Assembly: GCF_001428545.1 (NCBI RefSeq)
Contig: NZ_LMHZ01000067.1
Coordinates: 1 to 64,000, forward strand
Direction: 5' to 3'
Source: Noviherbaspirillum sp. Root189
Lineage (GTDB): Bacteria > Pseudomonadota > Gammaproteobacteria > Burkholderiales > Burkholderiaceae_D
DNA: 64,000 bases
Below, piece by piece: positions 16,430 through 24,052 of this stretch; positions within the stretch are counted from its first letter, which is position 1, and the number at the start of each line of letters is the position of its first letter. Under the pieces are notes generated by a model, which had not been told where the DNA came from, ran no database searches, and saw only the letters and a program-made list of their open reading frames with translations. A program made the translations under genes and the position numbers.

Positions 16430-18388
16430 ATGACTACACTGAACCTGACCGGGCGTATTCTTTTCCTCAGCGCCGATCCTGACAAAGTTACTGCACAGCT
16501 TGAAGGAAATGACCTGTCATTGACGCAGGCGGGACCGCTGCGCGATGACGTATCGACGGACGAAATCACGCCGATCCCGGTGCTTGCCTATTACGACGAG
16601 CGCCTCGGCCGTTATCCCTATGTCGGATTCAAGGCAGGTGCGCACCTCCCGATCGGCAAGGACGCCGTCAAGAACGGAGGCTTTAGCGTGACCGTAGCGG
16701 GCAAGCGCTTCGGCAAGGGTTCCTCGCGCGAGCATAGCCCGGTTGCCGAGCGCACTGCGGGTATCCGCCTTGTCATTGCGGAAAGCTTCGAACGCATCTA
16801 CCGCCAGAATGCGGACAACGTCGGCTTGTTCACCTCTACGGATTTCGGCCTGATCGAACGTCTCCAGCGTGGCGATCCCATCGACATCGAAGAAATTATT
16901 GCCTCCCGTGACAAGCTTGCCGCAGCGATCCTGCGCCACGGCGGACTACTTCGCTATGGTCAGAAGCGCATGCGGGCGATATCGGTCGGCGCCGTGCAGC
17001 GGAACGTCGCGCCACGCACGCTTGCCGAGAAAATTCTTGAACGTCATCTGGTCAAAACCGATGATGTGGACGCTGACCTGCAACCAGGTGTCGGCGCATT
17101 TGTCCGCGCCAACTGGCGCTTCATCCACGAATACTATACCGGCATGTGCACGCATATGCTGCATGCCACTTTCGGCAAGCCTGTAACGCTGCACGAGCCG
17201 CAGTCCATCATCGCATTCGAGGATCATTTGTCGTATTCGCATCGCAGTCCGGTGCATATTGCACATGGCTTGATGAACGACGTGCGCAACCTGTCCGACG
17301 CCCATCGAGCCTTCGTTGCCGATTACGGTGTGCGCAGCCATGGATACCTTGATGGCATCGAAGGACGCGAAGGGGGATCGCAAGGCATATCCCACGCGAT
17401 GATGGCGGAACGGTATGCGTTGCCCGGTGATGTTGTCGTCGGGACCGATTCGCATACGCCGCATAGCGGTGCGCTTGGATGCGTCGCTTTCGGAGTCGGT
17501 ACCACCGATATGGCGAACAGCATGGTGACGGGCGCAGTGCGCATGACGGTTCCCGAAACATTGCGCATCGATCTGGATGGCGAGATCCCTCCTGGCGTGA
17601 CAGCGAAAGATCTGATTCTGACTCTGTTGGCAGAACCGAAAATCAAGGCTGGCGCGGGCGTAGGTAAAGTATTCGAATTCAGCGGCACCGCCATCTCGCA
17701 GTTGTCCACGGACGAACGGACGACGCTCACTAACATGACAGCGGAACTTGGCGGTTTCACCGGCATTGTCGCTCCCGATAAAGAAACTGTTCGCTATTTG
17801 AAGGAACGGCGCGGTATCGAATTTCAGATTGAGCCATGGATGTGCAGCGACGTGGGCGCGCAATATGCCGACACGATACGCATTGATTGCACCACGGTGA
17901 CGCCCATGGTGGCCGCGCCAGGTGATCCCGGAAACGGCCTTGCATTGGGGACGCTGAAGGAACGCGTAAAGCTCGACATCGCCTACGGTGGTTCCTGTAC
18001 CGCCGGCAAGCGCGAAGATTTCGACCATTACCATGAAGTGCTGGCCTGGGCCGCGAAGCAGGGCTTGCGTGTATCGCCCGGTGTAAAACTGTATCTGCAG
18101 TTCGGCACGGCCGATGTCCGTGACTATTGCATCAGCAAAGGTTACCTGGCGGCTTTTGAACAGGTCGGTGCGGAATTGCTGCAACCGGCTTGCGGCGCCT
18201 GCGCCAACTGTGGCCCCGGATCGTCGACCGATGCCGGGCAAGTCACCATCAGTGCCATCAACCGGAATTTTCCCGGCAGGTCGGGACCTGGCCAGGTCTG
18301 GCTCGCCAGTCCGCCGACCGTGGCGGCCAGCGCCATCGCTGGCGAACTTTTATCGTACGCCGAATTGCGTGAGCGCTTTTCAAGATAA
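16430..18388 (+). CDS. Aconitase/isopropylmalate isomerase-family hydro-lyase, swivel domain first
   Basis: 652 residues combining both parts of a LeuC/LeuD-type dehydratase in one chain, with the small-subunit swivel domain at the N-terminus (about 1-190: VSTDEITPI, GKRFGKGSSREHSP) and the large 4Fe-4S part after it (about 230-650: GTDSHTPHSGALGCVAFGVG, GGSCTAGKRED, PACGACANCGPG). The three cluster cysteines are those of GSCTAG and CGAC. Canonical aconitases carry the swivel at the C-terminus, so the order is permuted. The reaction is a stereospecific dehydration/hydration of a hydroxy-tri- or dicarboxylate; the substrate is unknown. AGGAG precedes ATG 16430. Confidence 0.88.
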   Translation: MTTLNLTGRILFLSADPDKVTAQLEGNDLSLTQAGPLRDDVSTDEITPIPVLAYYDERLGRYPYVGFKAGAHLPIGKDAVKNGGFSVTVAGKRFGKGSSREHSPVAERTAGIRLVIAESFERIYRQNADNVGLFTSTDFGLIERLQRGDPIDIEEIIASRDKLAAAILRHGGLLRYGQKRMRAISVGAVQRNVAPRTLAEKILERHLVKTDDVDADLQPGVGAFVRANWRFIHEYYTGMCTHMLHATFGKPVTLHEPQSIIAFEDHLSYSHRSPVHIAHGLMNDVRNLSDAHRAFVADYGVRSHGYLDGIEGREGGSQGISHAMMAERYALPGDVVVGTDSHTPHSGALGCVAFGVGTTDMANSMVTGAVRMTVPETLRIDLDGEIPPGVTAKDLILTLLAEPKIKAGAGVGKVFEFSGTAISQLSTDERTTLTNMTAELGGFTGIVAPDKETVRYLKERRGIEFQIEPWMCSDVGAQYADTIRIDCTTVTPMVAAPGDPGNGLALGTLKERVKLDIAYGGSCTAGKREDFDHYHEVLAWAAKQGLRVSPGVKLYLQFGTADVRDYCISKGYLAAFEQVGAELLQPACGACANCGPGSSTDAGQVTISAINRNFPGRSGPGQVWLASPPTVAASAIAGELLSYAELRERFSR

Positions 18389-18421
18389 CGATTCATCTAC
18401 CAAGAAAGTGAAGGAGACAAC

Positions 18422-19405
18422 ATGCACAGCTTTTCCAGCAAGCGCCGCCTGATTGGCGCGATGATGGCAGCCGCACTTGCCGCGCCGATTTTTAATGCGT
18501 CTGCACAAGGGTTTGGTGAAAAGACGGTCCGGCTGATCGTGCCATTGGCTGCAGGCTCAACGGTCGACGCGATTGCCCGCGTCATGGCTAACCAGTATGC
18601 AAAAGCCATGGGGCACCCGGTAGTGGTGGAAAACCTCGTTGGCGCGGGCGGCATCACAGGCACTGCGCAACTGGTACGCGCGCCGAAGGATGGGATGACC
18701 ATCGGTATGGTGTCTTCCAATCATGTGATCAATCCAAGCATCTACAAATCGATACCCTTCGACTCCATCAAGGACATCGCCCCGATTTCCATCATTGGCA
18801 CTGTCCCGCTGGTCCTGGTAACACATCCCTCCGTCCCGGCGACAAGTTTAAAAGAACTGATAGCGCTCGCCAAAGCCAAACCGGGTGAATTGAACTACGG
18901 TTCGGCGGGCAACGGCAGTTCGCTTCATCTCGCCACGGAAATGTTCAAGAGTGAGGCGGGCATCGACATCCGTCATGTGCCTTATCGTGGCACCGGACCG
19001 CTTACCAATGACTTGCTTGGTGGTCAGGTGCAGTTCGGTTTCGTTTCGGTTACGGCTGCGGCACCACATATCAAGGCAGGCAAGTTACGCGCTCTCGCGG
19101 TATCGACCTCCAAGCGCGCCAGCATTATGCCGGACGTGCCAACGGTCGCCGAACAGGGCTTGCCGAACTATAGCTTCGATGCCTGGATTGCCTTGGTCGG
19201 GCCCGCAGGACTGCCGGCGGCAACGATCAGTAAGCTTTACCAAGACACCAGGACGGCACTTGCCACTCAAGAGGTCCAGGAGAGTCTCGCTTCACAGGGG
19301 ATCATGGTCATTGGGAGCGCGCCGGATGTCGCCGCACAATTCTTCAAAACCGAACTCGATAAGCACACAAAGCTCGTTAAGCAATCGGGAGCACGATTGG
19401 AATAG
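18422..19405 (+). CDS. Bug-family tripartite tricarboxylate transporter binding protein
   Basis: 327-residue periplasmic solute-binding protein with signal peptide (AAALAAPIFNASAQ). Family hallmarks: KTVRLIVPLAAGSTVDAIARVMA, VVVENLVGAGGITGTAQLVRAPKDG, LNYGSAGNGSSLHLATEMFK and VPYRGTGPLTNDLLGGQVQFGF. Bug proteins bind carboxylates such as citrate, or amino acids. AAGGAG stands before ATG, 33 nt after the dehydratase gene, so it is in that operon. No TctA/TctB membrane subunits are nearby, so it would work with subunits encoded elsewhere or act as a sensor. Confidence 0.9.
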   Translation: MHSFSSKRRLIGAMMAAALAAPIFNASAQGFGEKTVRLIVPLAAGSTVDAIARVMANQYAKAMGHPVVVENLVGAGGITGTAQLVRAPKDGMTIGMVSSNHVINPSIYKSIPFDSIKDIAPISIIGTVPLVLVTHPSVPATSLKELIALAKAKPGELNYGSAGNGSSLHLATEMFKSEAGIDIRHVPYRGTGPLTNDLLGGQVQFGFVSVTAAAPHIKAGKLRALAVSTSKRASIMPDVPTVAEQGLPNYSFDAWIALVGPAGLPAATISKLYQDTRTALATQEVQESLASQGIMVIGSAPDVAAQFFKTELDKHTKLVKQSGARLE

Positions 19406-19665
19406 AAGCTCACAAATTGCCTGACTTCAAGCTTCAAGTTTTATGATTAACAACTTGTACGGCCAAACTGGCCGACCTGCTTGATGGCCTGAGTATTCCT
19501 TGAGTACGTCTTGATGTGTGGGAAAGAGCCTGGCACACCACCGTGTGCCGGTTCACAGGATGGCGCACCCATTCGCATTAGCGAACTGCGGTGATGAAAT
19601 GCGCCTTACAATATACCTGTCGGCTTATTACAACCCATCCGTTTCTTACGCACAGGAGTGTCCTC

Positions 19666-21180
19666 TTGATCACGCCTCCAGTTACTTCTTCGATGCTGTT
19701 TGACGATCCTGCCGCCGCGTTTGCCCAGGCACGCGTTATCTATGAGCAGAACATCAGCCATTTAAGGGATTACCTGCAAAGATTTATCGGCGGTGAGCAT
19801 CTGGCGAGCCGGGTGCGGGCCTATTATCCATTTGTCCGCATTCATACGGACACGGTCGCGCGTGCCGATTCCCGGCTTTCCTATGGTTTCGTTGCAGGAC
19901 CGGGTACGTACCAAACGACGATCACGCGCCCCGATCTATTCGAAAATTATTACATCGAGCAGTTCAAGCTGCTGCTCAAGAATCACGGTCGTAATCAGCA
20001 TGTCCAGCTTGAGATAGGCGCGAGCAGCCAGCCGATACCGGTACACTTTTCCTTCGCAGAGAATGACCACATCGAAGGCAGCATGAGTGTTGAGCGACGC
20101 CTCGCGATGCGTGATCTGTTTGACTTGCCGGATCTGGCCGCAATGGATGACGGGATCGCCAACGGCACCTATGAGCCGCTGCCAGGTGAGGCGAAGCCCC
20201 TGGCCTTGTTTACCGCACCACGAGTCGACTACTCACTGCACAGACTGCGCCATTACACAGGTACGGCGCCGGAGCACTTCCAGAATTTTGTGCTCTTCAC
20301 CAACTATCAGTTTTACATCGACGAGTTCATCCGGCTGGGACATGAGATCATGAACCGCGAGCCGGATCCGGAGACGGCTGACAATGAAGATCACTACGTC
20401 GCCTTTGTTGAGCCGGGCAATGTAGTAACACGCCGTGTCGGCCAGAGTGTCCAGCCGGGTGATGACCTTGGCGTCGCACCGCCACGCTTGCCGCAGATGC
20501 CGGGGTATCATCTGGTTCGTCCGGATGGCAGCGGCATTACGATGGTCAATATCGGCGTAGGTCCGGCAAATGCCAAGACGATTACTGATCACATTGCGGT
20601 TCTCCGCTCACATGCATGGCTGATGCTGGGCCATTGCGCAGGGCTCCGAAATAGTCAGCAGCTGGGAGACTATGTGCTGGCGCATGGTTATGTCCGCGAG
20701 GATCACGTACTTGATGAGGACTTGCCATTGTGGGTACCCATTCCGCCGCTCGCGGAAGTCCAGGTGGCGATCGAAGCGGCGGTCGAAGAAGTGACGCAAC
20801 TCTCGGGTTACGAGCTCAAGCGCATCTTACGAACCGGCACAGTCGCCAGTACCGATAATCGTAACTGGGAGCTGCTGCCGCACAACACGCCGGTCCGTCG
20901 CTTCAGCCAGAGCAGGGCGATTGCACTGGACATGGAAAGTGCAACCATTGCCGCGAATGGTTTTCGCTTCCGTGTGCCGTACGGCACACTGCTTTGTGTC
21001 AGCGATAAGCCGTTGCACGGAGAAATCAAGCTTCCCGGCATGGCAAATCATTTCTACCGCGAACGGGTCGACCAGCATCTGCGGATAGGCATACGAGCGT
21101 TGGAACTGCTGCGCAGGCAGGCACTGGGTCGATTGCACAGCAGGAAGCTGCGTAGCTTTGCGGAAGTCGCGTTCCAATGA
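19666..21180 (+). CDS. amn: AMP nucleosidase
   Basis: 504 residues. Splits AMP to adenine and ribose 5-phosphate in purine balance. The N-terminal AMP nucleosidase domain (YPFVRIHTDTVARADSRLSYGFVAGPGTYQTTITRPDLF) is followed by the nucleoside phosphorylase-like catalytic domain (MVNIGVGPANAKTITDHIAVLRSHAWLMLGHCAGLR, ALDMESATIAANGFRFRVPYGTLLCVSDKPLHGEIKLPG). The frame is open back to 19591, but TTG 19666 has AGGAG 7 nt upstream and gives a normal length, so a TTG start is preferred. The stop abuts, without a gap, the stop of the convergent gene at 21181. Confidence 0.93.
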   Translation: MITPPVTSSMLFDDPAAAFAQARVIYEQNISHLRDYLQRFIGGEHLASRVRAYYPFVRIHTDTVARADSRLSYGFVAGPGTYQTTITRPDLFENYYIEQFKLLLKNHGRNQHVQLEIGASSQPIPVHFSFAENDHIEGSMSVERRLAMRDLFDLPDLAAMDDGIANGTYEPLPGEAKPLALFTAPRVDYSLHRLRHYTGTAPEHFQNFVLFTNYQFYIDEFIRLGHEIMNREPDPETADNEDHYVAFVEPGNVVTRRVGQSVQPGDDLGVAPPRLPQMPGYHLVRPDGSGITMVNIGVGPANAKTITDHIAVLRSHAWLMLGHCAGLRNSQQLGDYVLAHGYVREDHVLDEDLPLWVPIPPLAEVQVAIEAAVEEVTQLSGYELKRILRTGTVASTDNRNWELLPHNTPVRRFSQSRAIALDMESATIAANGFRFRVPYGTLLCVSDKPLHGEIKLPGMANHFYRERVDQHLRIGIRALELLRRQALGRLHSRKLRSFAEVAFQ

Positions 21181-22506
21181 TTATTTAGCCGTAGATGGCG
21201 CAACGCGCCACACCGCGTTGCCCACATCATCGGCGACCAGAACAGCGCCTTCTTTGTCGACCACGACACCCACCGGTCGTCCTAGCGCATCGCCGTCCTT
21301 GCTTAGAAATCCGGTCAGGAAATCGCTGGGCATGCCCGATGGCTTACCGTCGGTGAATGGAACAAAGACGACCTTATATCCGCTGCGTGGCTCGCGGTTC
21401 CATGAACCGTGTTGCCCGATGAACGCTCCGCCCCGATATTCCCTGGGAAAAAGCCTGCCTTCATAGAAGGCAAGGCCAAGCGACGCAGTGTGGGAGCCGA
21501 GCGCGTATTCCGGCACAATCGCCTTTGCAACCATATCGGGCTTTGTGTCCTTCACCCGGGCATCGACATGCTGGCCATAATAACTGTACGGCCAGCCATA
21601 GAAGCCACCGTCCTTCACGGACGTCATGTAGTCGGGAACAAGGTCATTGCCGAGCTCATCGCGTTCATTGACGGTCGTCCATAAGAGTTTGCTTTTTGGC
21701 TCCCAGGCCAGGCCGTTCGGATTACGTAATCCTGAGGCAAACACGCGCGACTTGCCGGTTGCCAGATCGACTTCCAGAATGGCCGCTCTGTTCTCTTCCT
21801 TATCGAGGCCGTTCTCACCTACGTTGCTATTGGACCCGACTGTCGCATATAAATGCTTGCCGTCCAGGCTGGGAATGATGTTCTTGGTCCAGTGGTGATT
21901 GATCGGTCCGGCCGGCAAATCCGCCACCTTGCTACCCTTGGCAGTAATCTCGGTTGAGCCCTGTTTGTAAGGAAAGCGCATGATCGCATCGGTATTTGCG
22001 ACGTACAAATTGTCGCCGACCAGCGCCATGCCGAAAGGTGAGTTCAAGTCTTTAAGCATGACGGTACGGGTATCGGCTACGCCGTCGCCATTGGTATCCC
22101 GCAGCAAAGTAATCCTGTTGGCACTCGGTGCCCTGCCGGAGCCTGCTTTCTTCATCACGCCTTTCATGATCAGGCCCTTGATACCTTTGCCATCTTCAGG
22201 CTTGGGCGGAGCATCCGATTCCGCCACCAGTATGTCGTTGTTCGGCAATACATATAGCCAGCGCGGATGATCGAGATCGACCGCAAATGCGGACACGCTG
22301 AACCCGTCCGGCGCAGTAGGTTTTACGCCGCTCGGCCATCCTTTTGCCGGTGCGATATTGACGGTGGGAACAAGGCTTTTTTCGGGCGCCGGTAACTTGG
22401 GGGTTGGTCCCATGCCCGCTTCGGGAGGCAGTGCTTGCTGGTCGGCGAGCGCGCAGGACACCAGTAAAGTTGTCAGCGCGGTGGTGACAACGAAGGGCAT
22501 ACGCAT
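21181..22506 (-). CDS. Secreted PQQ-type sorbosone dehydrogenase-like protein
   Basis: 441 residues: signal sequence ([18 protein letters not shown], with a Cys that could serve as a lipobox) then a six-bladed propeller of the glucose/sorbosone dehydrogenase family. Typical motifs: [76 protein letters not shown] and [23 protein letters not shown]. Such proteins oxidise sugars or related compounds with PQQ, though many have no proven activity. ATG 22506 follows AGGAG. A second, larger propeller protein is encoded at 24053. Confidence 0.9.
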   Translation of the reverse strand: MRMPFVVTTALTTLLVSCALADQQALPPEAGMGPTPKLPAPEKSLVPTVNIAPAKGWPSGVKPTAPDGFSVSAFAVDLDHPRWLYVLPNNDILVAESDAPPKPEDGKGIKGLIMKGVMKKAGSGRAPSANRITLLRDTNGDGVADTRTVMLKDLNSPFGMALVGDNLYVANTDAIMRFPYKQGSTEITAKGSKVADLPAGPINHHWTKNIIPSLDGKHLYATVGSNSNVGENGLDKEENRAAILEVDLATGKSRVFASGLRNPNGLAWEPKSKLLWTTVNERDELGNDLVPDYMTSVKDGGFYGWPYSYYGQHVDARVKDTKPDMVAKAIVPEYALGSHTASLGLAFYEGRLFPREYRGGAFIGQHGSWNREPRSGYKVVFVPFTDGKPSGMPSDFLTGFLSKDGDALGRPVGVVVDKEGAVLVADDVGNAVWRVAPSTAK

Positions 22507-22560
22507 GTTGATCTCCTGAAGAGGTGTGGTGAACGGTGAGCGGAGTTCTCTAAGTTTCAA

Positions 22561-22995
22561 ACTTACGATGTCGTTCGGCGAGTAATCATTCCGACACTAC
22601 AAGTTAAAGTGTATGTTTTTTAATCTTGCTCAATCCGGACGGTAGGCAAGAATACGGACAAGTTCATCCTGCACATGACGGCAGAATTTCTCTGCATGTT
22701 GCAAGGCAGGAAGGTTTGTGAAGGATGCAGAGAGAAGTAGGCAACCATAATTTTGAGCTTGCGCAAGCGCCGATATCGCCCTTTTGCGCTATTGCGGTTC
22801 GCTTGGCGTAGCATCGGGTGGTGATGACTGCACATCTCACTGGTGGAGAGAAACCTCTGAGTGGAAAACGAGCATCCCGAGTGCAGGCAATTCGCATCTA
22901 AACAACGAAGAAGTGTGCTCAAAACATGTGCGGACAGGTCGTCATTTGTCTGCAGAATGGCTTGAAATAACAACCCTTACTGCAAGGAGACAAGC
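22561..22995. other. Intergenic region, no gene seen
   Basis: The space between two divergent genes (dehydrogenase leftward, CHRD lipoprotein rightward) must hold both promoters. The short open frames here have no recognisable domain or SD. AAGGAG stands before the CHRD start. Confidence 0.5.
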
Positions 22996-23457
22996 ATGAA
23001 CAATCTGAAGAATAGTGCTTTCAAGAATAGTGCCCGCCTTATCGCCGTCGCCAGCCTGGCTATCCTGATGACAGGCTGCGGAATGATGGAGAAGGTAGGT
23101 CTTGGAGGGTCTAAGCCGACAACCACCACCTTGAGCGGTGCCAATGAAGTTCCTGCAGTGACAACGAAGGCATCTGGAAAAAGCACGATTACCGTGGCCG
23201 ATGACAGAACCGTCAGCGGGTCCGTCATCATCGACGACATGGTGGCAACGGCCGCGCATATTCACCGTGGCGCGTCCGGGCAAAACGGCCCGGTCATGAT
23301 CCCTTTGTCAAAAACCTCGGACAAGGTGTTTTCCGTCCCGGCCAATACCAGATTGACGGATGCGCAATACGCTGACTACAAGGCCGGTAACTTATATGTG
23401 AACGTGCATAGCACGGCGCATCCCGCCGGGGAAATCCGGGTGCAGTTAAAACCATGA
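22996..23457 (+). CDS. CHRD-domain lipoprotein
   Basis: 153 residues with a lipobox LMTGC (Cys about 27) and a single CHRD domain. Landmarks are LSGANEVPAVTTKASGKSTITVADDRTVSGSVII, the metal-like AAHIHRGASGQNGPVMIPL and LYVNVHSTAHPAGEIRVQL. CHRD domains bind or stabilise extracellular partners in chordin and occur in bacterial envelope proteins of unknown task. The gene ends 2 nt before the convergent protease gene. Confidence 0.9.
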   Translation: MNNLKNSAFKNSARLIAVASLAILMTGCGMMEKVGLGGSKPTTTTLSGANEVPAVTTKASGKSTITVADDRTVSGSVIIDDMVATAAHIHRGASGQNGPVMIPLSKTSDKVFSVPANTRLTDAQYADYKAGNLYVNVHSTAHPAGEIRVQLKP

Positions 23458-23459
23458 AG

Positions 23460-23942
23460 TTATGGGCCGGTTGTGCCGGCATAAATGAACACGGCGTTAT
23501 AAAAGCAGTGGAGCACGGTTGCGGAATAAATATGCTGATGCCGTTCACGGAAAAAGCCAAACGCTAACGATGGTGCCATGACGGCAAGCGCCCATGGGAC
23601 AGGTTGATGCACCAGATGGGCAATGCAGAATGCGAGGGTCGTCACCATGTTGGCCAGCGACACTCCGCGGAGCACATATCGATGGTGAAAAATCCGGCCA
23701 AGATGACCTTGCAAAAAGCCACGGAAAAAGAGTTCTTCAGCCAGAGGCTGAATGAAAATCATCGACGCAAGCAACGAGAAAGACAGTGGGAGCCCATGCC
23801 GCCATGTCGGCCAGGCTAAATGAACTGCCCAAAGAAATAAGGGCCCGGCCAGGAATGCCGCATGAAATAAACGATCCTTTAAGAAGCCGGTCCGGAATTG
23901 CAGACCGAATTCTTTGATAGCAAGGGCGGTGGCGGTGTGCAT
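23460..23942 (-). CDS. CPBP-type glutamic intramembrane protease, MrtJ-like (JDVT-CTERM system)
   Basis: 160 residues, mostly membrane helices. CPBP/Abi catalytic motifs are in order: EELFFRG (Glu-Glu-x3-Arg), CIAHLVHQ (His) and LHCFYNAVF (His-x3-Asn). This is shorter than general CPBP proteins and fits the dedicated proteases that process C-terminal sorting signals. Its upstream neighbour on the same strand encodes a protein ending in just such a signal (Gly-rich stretch, invariant Cys, hydrophobic helix, Arg cluster), so I assign it as the cognate JDVT-CTERM protease. The 110-nt gap suggests one operon. The start ATG 23942 has no clear SD. Confidence 0.82.
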   Translation of the reverse strand: MHTATALAIKEFGLQFRTGFLKDRLFHAAFLAGPLFLWAVHLAWPTWRHGLPLSFSLLASMIFIQPLAEELFFRGFLQGHLGRIFHHRYVLRGVSLANMVTTLAFCIAHLVHQPVPWALAVMAPSLAFGFFRERHQHIYSATVLHCFYNAVFIYAGTTGP

Positions 23943-24052
23943 GGATCAGTCGGAGGGAAGGAGATGCGCCCATGTTCCCGGCGCAGTCCTTTCTCCAGGG
24001 TGGAAGATACCGGAGCAAGAACGCGCTGGGTAATCTACATCGTTAACAGGGT

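Noticed and set aside
16946-18241. 431-codon leftward frame opposite the aconitase-like gene
   Set aside because: Long antisense frame produced by codon bias of the real gene; no domain in its translation.
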